From an uncultured Clostridia bacterium (GTDB taxonomy: Bacteria; Bacillota; Clostridia; TANB77; CAG-508), in NCBI GenBank assembly GCA_934162925.1, contig CAKPJR010000006.1:1-18307 (forward strand): DNA of 18,307 nt, given 5' to 3'. Shown one piece after another: positions 13,024 to 18,307 of this stretch. The position numbers and the translations under genes are program-made. Positions within the stretch are counted from its first letter, which is position 1. Every line of letters begins with the position of its first letter. Below the pieces are notes generated by a model, which ran no database searches, had not been told where the DNA came from, and was given only the letters and a program-made list of their open reading frames with translations.

Positions 13024-13036
13024 ATATAAGTGAGGG

Positions 13037-13681
13037 TTATTGTTCCTCACTAATTATATTTCTATTTGCTTTTTTTCTTATTCTTTGTATTGCATTGTCA
13101 ATAGCTTTTACTGGCGCATCTAATTTTTCTGCAATCTTTACATAACTATCTCCTTCTGCAAATCTTGTTAACACTTTCTTTTCAAAGTCACTTAAATTTT
13201 CGTCTATCTTACTTCCTATAAATTTATAATACTCTTTTTTTGTTATAGTATCTAGTGGATCTTCCGTTGTTTTAGAATTAAAAAAATCAATTAAAGAAAC
13301 ATCGTCTTCATTTTCATATACAGTAGTGTTTAAAGATAATGAAGAATTTAAAGGTATATGCTTTTGCCTATTTGATGTTTTTATTGCTGTAATAAGTTGT
13401 CGTTCTATACATAAATTAGCAAACGATTTAAAAGAATTCTGTTTATCTAATTCAAAGTTTTTAATAGCTTTATATAAGCCTATCATTCCTTCTTGAATTA
13501 TGTCTTCTCTTTCTGCACCTATAATAAAATACTTACCAACCTTTATATTTACAAGTTCCTTGTACCTGTCTAATAGGCATTCTAATGCCTCTTCATTTCC
13601 GCTTTTTGCATATTTTACTAGTTCAGCATCAGTTTTATTTTGTAAATCATTATTAACTAAATAAGCTGTATTGTTTGCCAT
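13037..13681 (-). CDS. sigH: RNA polymerase sporulation sigma factor SigH
   Basis: SigH (sigma-30) directs early stationary-phase and sporulation-initiation transcription in endospore formers. The 214-residue protein has a sigma-70 region 2 (about 35-105) with ERQLITAIKTSNRQKH, a linker, and region 4 (about 160-205) with the helix-turn-helix SYVKIAEKLDAPVKAIDNAIQRIRKKA, cited here by KIAEKLDAPVKAIDNAI. The DIIQEGMIGLYKAI block is the core-polymerase interface. Length and order fit SigH rather than the pre-processed mother-cell sigmas. A near-consensus promoter lies at 13719-13747 and GGAGG precedes the ATG. It is followed by tRNA-Thr and then foreign DNA; in many Clostridia rpmG-secE-nusG follow sigH, so the locus may have been interrupted. 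Confidence 0.93.
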   Translation of the reverse strand: MANNTAYLVNNDLQNKTDAELVKYAKSGNEEALECLLDRYKELVNIKVGKYFIIGAEREDIIQEGMIGLYKAIKNFELDKQNSFKSFANLCIERQLITAIKTSNRQKHIPLNSSLSLNTTVYENEDDVSLIDFFNSKTTEDPLDTITKKEYYKFIGSKIDENLSDFEKKVLTRFAEGDSYVKIAEKLDAPVKAIDNAIQRIRKKANRNIISEEQ

Positions 13682-13718
13682 TTTATTTATGCCTCCGCTT
13701 TAATCTGATTTTGATTGT

Positions 13719-13747
13719 ATTATATTAATTAAATCCTACAAAGTCAA
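13719..13747 (-). promoter_or_regulatory. Sigma-A-type promoter of sigH
   Basis: On the minus strand TTGACT (13747-13742), a 17-nt spacer and a perfect TATAAT (13724-13719) lie about 38 nt upstream of the sigH ATG, just after the dtd stop codon. It is the best consensus match in the window. Confidence 0.85.
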
Positions 13748-13767
13748 TAGTTTCATAGTATTTTGTC

Positions 13768-14205
13768 CTATTTTTCTAGAACTATAGTAACTGGTCCATC
13801 ATTTAATAAACTTACCTTCATATCCGCCCCAAAAACTCCTTTTTCAACTTTTTTTACCTTCTCTTTACATCTTTCTACAAAATATTCATATATTTCATTT
13901 GCTTTTTTAGGTTCCATTGCCTCTACGAAGCTTGGCCTATTTCCTTTTTCGCAGTTTGCATAAAGTGTAAATTGTGAGACTATTAAAAGTTCTCCACTAA
14001 CATCATTTATAGATAAATTCATTTTTTCATTCTCATCTTCAAATATTCTTAGTTTGCATATTTTGTCTGCTAAAGCATCTGCTTGTTCTATTGTATCTCC
14101 CTCTTTTACTCCAAATAGAACTAAATATCCTTTACTTATTTTTCCTACTATTTTTTCATTTACTTCTACTTGTGCATTTGCTACTCTTTGTATAACTACT
14201 TTCAT
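13768..14205 (-). CDS. dtd: D-aminoacyl-tRNA deacylase
   Basis: Dtd hydrolyses D-amino acids (and mischarged glycine) from tRNA, protecting translation. The 145-residue protein matches family length. It starts MKVVIQRVANAQVEV, has the active-site SQFTLYA (about 77-83) with the catalytic Thr, NRPSF around 90, and the cis-Gly-Pro motif NDGPVTI (about 135-141) that enforces chirality. AAGGAG precedes the ATG by 7 nt. It lies 30 nt downstream of the 80-residue gene and immediately upstream of the sigH promoter. Confidence 0.95.
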   Translation of the reverse strand: MKVVIQRVANAQVEVNEKIVGKISKGYLVLFGVKEGDTIEQADALADKICKLRIFEDENEKMNLSINDVSGELLIVSQFTLYANCEKGNRPSFVEAMEPKKANEIYEYFVERCKEKVKKVEKGVFGADMKVSLLNDGPVTIVLEK

Positions 14206-14235
14206 AATCTTTCTCCTTATGTTATCTTATATATT

Positions 14236-14478
14236 TTAATTTGTTCCTATTTTATATTCAATCTCTTCCATAAATGGATGAATTTCCATAACGCTTTTTA
14301 GCGTTATTATTTGTGTTTTTGGATGTGGTCCTTTACCAGTAAATTTAACTATTTCTCTAGAATAGCAATTTTTATTAAGTTTACTAAGTAAATATCTTGT
14401 TCCCATGTATGTATAATATATTTGATATCCATTATTTAAATCTTTCCATAATTGTTCAAAACTATAATCTTTATTCAT
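14236..14478 (-). CDS. Small hypothetical protein upstream of dtd
   Basis: No family is recognised. The 80-residue soluble protein is rich in Tyr and Lys: an N-terminal helix (SFEQLWKDLNNG), then probable beta strands YQIYYTYMGTRYLLSKL and EIVKFTGKG, then a helical end. It has no membrane segment, signal peptide or metal motif. A strong AAAGGAG site 5 nt before the ATG and tight spacing to dtd (30 nt) show it is a real translated gene of the same unit. A repeat-filled gap separates it from ligA. Confidence 0.65.
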   Translation of the reverse strand: MNKDYSFEQLWKDLNNGYQIYYTYMGTRYLLSKLNKNCYSREIVKFTGKGPHPKTQIITLKSVMEIHPFMEEIEYKIGTN

Positions 14479-14519
14479 TTTTTCTCCTTTATAAATTGTA
14501 ATTTGTAAAATGGATGTGT

Positions 14520-14543
14520 GAGGTGGGATGTTGGAGGTGGGAT
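14520..14543 (+). repeat. Short direct repeat GAGGTGGGAT
   Basis: GAGGTGGGAT occurs at 14520-14529 and again at 14534-14543, a 14-nt period with 4 nt between copies. It abuts the GTAGGGG hairpin repeats and is probably part of the same repeat cluster. Confidence 0.5.
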
Positions 14544-14545
14544 TC

Positions 14546-14571
14546 GTAGGGGCGTATTACATACACCCGAA
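14546..14571 (+). repeat. GTAGGGG...CCCGAA hairpin repeat, copy A
   Basis: Begins GTAGGGG and ends CCCGAA. The interior GCGTAT/ATACAC can pair, so GGG closes on CCC as a short hairpin. It shares only its edges with copies B and C; the interior differs while pairing is kept. Confidence 0.65.
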
Positions 14572-14592
14572 AACGAATTTATTGTAAACGCT

Positions 14593-14620
14593 GTAGGGGC
14601 AGGTTCTGTGTCTGCCCGAA
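14593..14620 (+). repeat. GTAGGGG...CCCGAA hairpin repeat, copy B
   Basis: Has the same edges as copy A, with a different stem: GGGCAG pairs with CTGCCC around a loop containing GTTCTGTGT. The 5' flank CTGTAGGGG is shared with copy C. Confidence 0.65.
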
Positions 14621-14650
14621 ACAGATTAATATTAGAATAATTTCTTCAAA

Positions 14651-14677
14651 TTCGGGTGATTAAAATCGCTCCCCTAC
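14651..14677 (-). repeat. GTAGGGG...CCCGAA hairpin repeat, copy C (inverted)
   Basis: The same unit on the opposite strand, with interior AGCGATTTTAATCA in which GATT pairs with AATC. The orientation is opposite to copies A and B, 30 nt from copy B. Confidence 0.6.
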
Positions 14678-14688
14678 AGTTTTCATTT

Positions 14689-14747
14689 ACGATTCAGGAC
14701 AGTCCCCTTTTGTCATTCGACAAAAGAGGGACAGTCCCTAGAATCGT
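14689..14747. repeat. Long hairpin repeat with GGACAGTCC arms after ligA
   Basis: The arms at 14697-14714 and 14719-14737 pair over 18 positions with one mismatch and one bulged A, closing on the loop ATTC. Outer ACGATTC (14689-14695) and GAATCGT (14741-14747) extend the symmetry. It begins 10 nt beyond the ligA stop on the minus strand and may double as the ligA terminator, but the following sequence is not T-rich, so a mobile repeat is the better reading. Confidence 0.65.
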
Positions 14748-14756
14748 TCAAACAAT

Positions 14757-16739
14757 TTACAATTTAATCATTTCCTGAAATTCTTTTTCTGATATTATTT
14801 TAACTCCCAATGCTTCTGCTTTTGTTAATTTACTGCCCGCTTCTTCTCCTGCTAAAACATAGTCTGTTTTCTTAGATACAGAACTAGAGGTTTTTCCACC
14901 AAAGCTTTCTATAATACTACTTGCTTCTTCACGAGTATAGTTTTCTAATGAACCTGTCAATACAAATGTTTTTCCCTCAAACCTGTTATCTCTATTTTTT
15001 TCTTCTTTTAGCTCCATATTTACATTTGCTTTTTCTAACCTATCTAACAAGTCTTTTGTTTGCTCTTGTTTAAAGAATTCGTAAATGCTTTTTGCTGTAA
15101 TCTCTCCCACATCATCTGTCATTATTAATTCTTCTAATGTAGCATTTTTTAAATTTTCCATTGTTTTAAATCTTCTTGCAAGTGTTTTTGCGGATTTGGT
15201 TCCAATGTGTCTTATTCCAATTGCACAAATCAATCTATCTAAATCATTGCTTTTGCTTTGTTCTATTGCATCTATTAAATTTTTTGCAAATTTCTTTCCA
15301 TCTTTTTTTAGGCTTTCTATATCTTCTTGTTTTAAATAATATATATCTGCAATTGTTTCTATTAATTTGTTATTGTATAACTGTTCTACTATCTTTTCGC
15401 CTAATCCTTCAATATTCATTCCTTCTTTTGAAGCAAAATGAATAATATTTCTTAAGTTTTGAGCTTTACATTCAACCCCTATACATCTTACAGCAGCTTC
15501 TCCCTCTTCTCTTACAGCTTCTGCTCCACAAACAGGACAGGTTTTTGGCATTTCAAATTTTTTTTCGTTGCCTGTCCTTTTTTCTACTAATGCTTTTACA
15601 ACCTCTGGAATAACATCTCCGGCTTTTTGTATTAGTATGTGGTCACCTATTTTTAATCCTTTTTCTTTTATAAAATCTTCATTATGAAGAGTTGTTTTTG
15701 ATATTTTAGATCCTGCAACCACTACTGGTTCTAGTATTGCCATCGGTGTAATTACCCCTGTTCTTCCAACATTACACACAATATCTTTTAATATTGTTTC
15801 TTTTTGCTCTGGTGGATATTTATATGCAATAGCCCATTTTGGCACTTTAAATGTTGTACCAATTTTTCCTCTTAACTCTAAATCATCAACTTTTATAACT
15901 GCTCCATCTATTCCAAATGGAATTTTTTCTCTATCTTCTCCTATTTTTTCTATTGCCTTTACGGCTTCTTTTATGTTATTGCAGAATATTTTTACAGGAT
16001 TTACATTGAAGCCTATTTTTTCTAAATATAGCAAAGATTCATAATGTGATGTAAATTTTATTGTATCACTTTTTTGAACATTAAAAATATAAATATCAAG
16101 AGGTCTAGTAGCAGTAATTGAACTATCTAATTGTCTTAATGAACCTGCTGCTAAATTTCTTGCATTTGCAAATTTATTTTCCTCATCTTGTTTTTCGTTT
16201 AATTCATCAAAATCTTTTTTAGATATAAAAACTTCGCCTCTTACTACTATATCTATATTTTCTTTTAACTTTTTAGGAATATTTTTAATAGTTTTTAAAT
16301 TGTCTGTAATATCTTCGCCAACTTGTCCATTTCCTCTTGTTGCACCTCTTACAAATTCACCATTTTCGTATTCTAATGCAACTGATAACCCATCTATTTT
16401 TGTTTCTACAACATATTTAATACTATCATCAAATTTTTTCATTCTTTCATCAAAACTATATAGTTCATCAAAAGAAAATACATCTTGTAAACTTTGAAGT
16501 GGTACAATATGTGTTACTTTTTCAAAACCTTCTTTTACAGTCCCTCCAACTTTTTGAGTTAGTGAATCTTTGCTTATAAACTCTGGAAACTCTTTTTCCA
16601 AATTTTTAAGTTCATTCATAAGCATATCGTATTCAAAGTCTGATATCTCTGGTGCATCTTCATCATAGTATTTTTTAGCATAATATGCTGTAAGTTTATT
16701 TAATTCATCTATACGTTTTTTGGCTTTTTGCTTTTCCAA
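14757..16739 (-). CDS. ligA: NAD-dependent DNA ligase LigA
   Basis: LigA seals nicks in replication and repair using NAD+. The 660-residue protein has all family parts. Domain Ia (1 to about 65) contains the YYDEDAPEISDFEYD NAD-binding signature. The adenylation domain has catalytic Lys114 in TKIDGLS. An OB fold spans about 315-395. A four-cysteine zinc finger starting CPVCGAEAV lies near 400-425. Helix-hairpin-helix repeats follow (about 430-580), and a C-terminal BRCT domain (about 585-660) begins FEGKTFVLTGSL. The start codon is TTG at 16739 with AAAGGAGG nine bases upstream; no better ATG exists. A terminator hairpin separates it from pgsA upstream, so it may have its own promoter, though none stands out. 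Confidence 0.97.
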   Translation of the reverse strand: MEKQKAKKRIDELNKLTAYYAKKYYDEDAPEISDFEYDMLMNELKNLEKEFPEFISKDSLTQKVGGTVKEGFEKVTHIVPLQSLQDVFSFDELYSFDERMKKFDDSIKYVVETKIDGLSVALEYENGEFVRGATRGNGQVGEDITDNLKTIKNIPKKLKENIDIVVRGEVFISKKDFDELNEKQDEENKFANARNLAAGSLRQLDSSITATRPLDIYIFNVQKSDTIKFTSHYESLLYLEKIGFNVNPVKIFCNNIKEAVKAIEKIGEDREKIPFGIDGAVIKVDDLELRGKIGTTFKVPKWAIAYKYPPEQKETILKDIVCNVGRTGVITPMAILEPVVVAGSKISKTTLHNEDFIKEKGLKIGDHILIQKAGDVIPEVVKALVEKRTGNEKKFEMPKTCPVCGAEAVREEGEAAVRCIGVECKAQNLRNIIHFASKEGMNIEGLGEKIVEQLYNNKLIETIADIYYLKQEDIESLKKDGKKFAKNLIDAIEQSKSNDLDRLICAIGIRHIGTKSAKTLARRFKTMENLKNATLEELIMTDDVGEITAKSIYEFFKQEQTKDLLDRLEKANVNMELKEEKNRDNRFEGKTFVLTGSLENYTREEASSIIESFGGKTSSSVSKKTDYVLAGEEAGSKLTKAEALGVKIISEKEFQEMIKL

Positions 16740-16781
16740 TTAGTCTTTCCTCCTTTGTTAAAAGTATATTATAAAATTTTC

Positions 16782-16812
16782 AGGGAAAAAGGGGTCTGTC
16801 CCCTTTTTCCCT
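16782..16812 (-). terminator. Terminator hairpin between pgsA and ligA
   Basis: A perfect 13-bp stem (16782-16794 with 16800-16812, loop TCTGT) has GGGG/CCCC and AAAAA/TTTTT blocks. It starts 6 nt past the pgsA stop codon on the minus strand and is followed by GAAAATTTTAT. The core GGGGACAGACCCC resembles the arms of the repeat at 14697-14737. Confidence 0.7.
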
Positions 16813-16817
16813 CTTTC

Positions 16818-17420
16818 TTAATCCTTTAATAGTTCTTTGCCATTTTTTACATAGTCCCATCCTGAAAAAATTGTTGCTAGTACAGAAATCATCATGAACA
16901 CTGTTGCTAGTATATTTATTATTAGTTCTGCTCCTGTTAAATTTCCTTTTATAAATAAACCAAATATATTTGTATTATTAATATTTATAAACATTAATAT
17001 TATTGCAATCATTTGTGTTACTGTTTTTATTTTACCCCAAATACTTGCTGCTATTACTTTTCCGCCTTTTTCTACAGCTATCAGTCTATATCCTGAAACT
17101 ACAAATTCTCTAAATAGCACTACAATTGGTATCCAAGCTGGCAAGCTTTTTGCTTCCACAAATATAAGCATTGCCGCTAATACTAATATTTTGTCTGCTA
17201 ATGGATCTGCAAATTTTCCAAATGTAGTTATTTGATTGTTTTTTCTTGCTAATTTTCCATCCAAATGATCTGTATATGACGCAATTATAAAGATTAATCC
17301 CATTACCCAATATGCAATTGATATTCCTAAAATTTCTCCATTTATATTTAAATATGGAATTATTACCATTATTGGTACTAGCAAAATTCTGAATATTGTT
17401 AATTTATTTGGCAAATTCAT
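16818..17420 (-). CDS. pgsA: CDP-diacylglycerol-glycerol-3-phosphate 3-phosphatidyltransferase
   Basis: PgsA is the membrane enzyme that makes phosphatidylglycerol phosphate, the committed step to phosphatidylglycerol and cardiolipin. The 200-residue protein starts MNLPNKLTIFRILLVP, typical of the family. It carries the full CDP-alcohol phosphatidyltransferase motif: Asp51, Asp54, Gly55, Ala58-Arg59, Gly68, Asp72, Asp76. Five or six hydrophobic segments are visible (about 8-25, 32-48, 75-90, 92-108, 130-147, 165-187). The ATG at 17420 is preceded by TTGGAG. It starts 16 nt after the nucleoside phosphorylase gene, so the two share a transcript. The length fits a bacterial PgsA. Confidence 0.92.
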   Translation of the reverse strand: MNLPNKLTIFRILLVPIMVIIPYLNINGEILGISIAYWVMGLIFIIASYTDHLDGKLARKNNQITTFGKFADPLADKILVLAAMLIFVEAKSLPAWIPIVVLFREFVVSGYRLIAVEKGGKVIAASIWGKIKTVTQMIAIILMFININNTNIFGLFIKGNLTGAELIINILATVFMMISVLATIFSGWDYVKNGKELLKD

Positions 17421-17436
17421 AAATTATTCACTCCAA

Positions 17437-18258
17437 TTATATTTTTGTTACAAATTCTTTTATTGTTTCTACAAAACTTTTTTCAACTTTTTGTGCTGTT
17501 TCTTTTACTTCTTCATGAGATAATTCTCTTTTTACGATTCCAGCTGCCATGTTTGTAATACATGAAACTGCCACTACTTTTATTCCACAATGTCTTGCTG
17601 TTATTGCCTCTGGAACTGTTGACATCCCTACTGCATCTGCTCCTAATATTCTTAGTGCTCTTATTTCTGCTGGTGTTTCATAACAAGGTCCTTTCATATA
17701 CGCATACACACCTTCATAGCATCTTCCCATCTTTTCTAACATAATTGGTCTTAATTTTTCAATTAATTCTTTACTATATACTTCAGACATATCTGGGAAG
17801 CGAACTCCAAATTTATCTTCATTTTTTCCTCTTAATACTGATTCTGCAAAAAAGCTTAGATGGTCATTTATAATCATAAGACTTCCTTGTTCTATATCCG
17901 TATTTATTCCTCCTGCTGCATTTGTAAGTATAATATTTTCTATTCCTAATAAAGAAAACACTCTAATTGGATATGCAGTATGGGGCACCTCATACCCTTC
18001 GTAATAATGAAATCTTCCATTCATTGCTATTACTTCTGTTCCATTTAAATCTCCGATTATTAATTCTCCTGCATGTCCTTCTACTGTTGAAACCGGGAAA
18101 TCCGGTATCTCTTTGTATTTTATTACTGTTTCATTTTTTATTTCTTTTGCTAATCCCCCTAATCCAGATCCTAGCACTATTGCTATTTTAGGATTTTTAC
18201 CTTTAATCTTTTTCTTGATATACTCTGCTGATTTTTCGTAATCTTCATAATTAAACAT
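17437..18258 (-). CDS. Purine-nucleoside phosphorylase (trimeric class)
   Basis: This enzyme cleaves inosine and guanosine with phosphate for purine salvage. The 273-residue protein belongs to the trimeric, eukaryote-like class (PunA/DeoD-type naming varies). It has the phosphate-binding VLGSGLGGLA (28-37), STVEGHAGELIIG (about 70-82), the GRFHYYEGY strand, LTNAAGGIN (about 112-120), the GADAVGMSTVPEAI motif near 205-218 and the purine-contacting Asn in ITNMAAG near 238. GGAGG lies 6 nt before the ATG. It heads an operon with pgsA (16 nt gap). The upstream 49 nt to the window edge show no complete promoter. Confidence 0.94.
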   Translation of the reverse strand: MFNYEDYEKSAEYIKKKIKGKNPKIAIVLGSGLGGLAKEIKNETVIKYKEIPDFPVSTVEGHAGELIIGDLNGTEVIAMNGRFHYYEGYEVPHTAYPIRVFSLLGIENIILTNAAGGINTDIEQGSLMIINDHLSFFAESVLRGKNEDKFGVRFPDMSEVYSKELIEKLRPIMLEKMGRCYEGVYAYMKGPCYETPAEIRALRILGADAVGMSTVPEAITARHCGIKVVAVSCITNMAAGIVKRELSHEEVKETAQKVEKSFVETIKEFVTKI

Positions 18259-18307
18259 ATTATACCTCCAAATATATTAAAAGTTATTTAACCAATTATT
18301 ATAACTT

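Noticed and set aside
14520..14747. CRISPR array
   Set aside because: The repeats differ in length, orientation and interior, spacers are irregular and no cas genes are near. They are hairpin-type interspersed repeats.
17110..17310. Minus-strand 66-residue frame inside pgsA
   Set aside because: It overlaps the conserved CDP-alcohol transferase motif of pgsA in another frame and has no start signal.

Overview
The window comes from an AT-rich (roughly 25-30 % G+C by eye) spore-former-type Bacillota, most likely an uncultured or gut Clostridia. The evidence is a SigH-type sporulation sigma factor, a Gram-positive sortase, strong AGGAGG-like ribosome sites, TTG start codons, TTGATT/TTGACT-N17-TATAAT promoters and very A/T-biased codon use. 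Almost all genes lie on the minus strand; only the sortase, a KilA-N protein and a nitroreductase are on the plus strand.

Layout. Positions 1-1131 hold the start of the rimP-nusA operon (minus, own promoter, hairpin in the leader). Positions 1166-2292 hold a convergent pair: a class-unassigned sortase and a small secreted Asn/Thr-rich protein ending in an MPNTG-TM-basic tail, a plausible sortase substrate; they share one bidirectional terminator. ychF follows (2309-3400). From about 3430 to 12800 the window is accessory in character. It holds a HEPN-motif protein resembling ApeA-type abortive-infection proteins, divergent from a KilA-N DNA-binding protein; a nitroreductase; a compositionally distinct radical SAM enzyme; an AraC/GyrI-type regulator; and then a small integrative mobilizable element. 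That element has a large serine recombinase, an oriT-like palindrome cluster, a MobV/Pre relaxase gene split by a 2-nt (TA) frameshift, and two small unknown genes. Positions 12835-18258 return to housekeeping genes: tRNA-Thr(GGT), sigH, dtd, a small unknown gene, ligA, pgsA and a purine nucleoside phosphorylase. The 278-nt gap after ligA is filled with repeat hairpins.

How it fits together. The flanks are core translation, replication and lipid genes. The middle is a patchwork of horizontally acquired genes. The serine recombinase would integrate and excise its element. The relaxase would have let the element be mobilized in trans by a conjugative helper, but the frameshift probably leaves it integration-competent and transfer-impaired. 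The HEPN/KilA-N pair, divergent across a 150-nt region with a strong extended -10 promoter and an imperfect palindrome, is the best candidate here for a poorly described (possibly antiviral) system. Its function is inferred from motifs and context only. Element ends (att sites) could not be located by eye. No intergenic stretch exceeds 300 bases.
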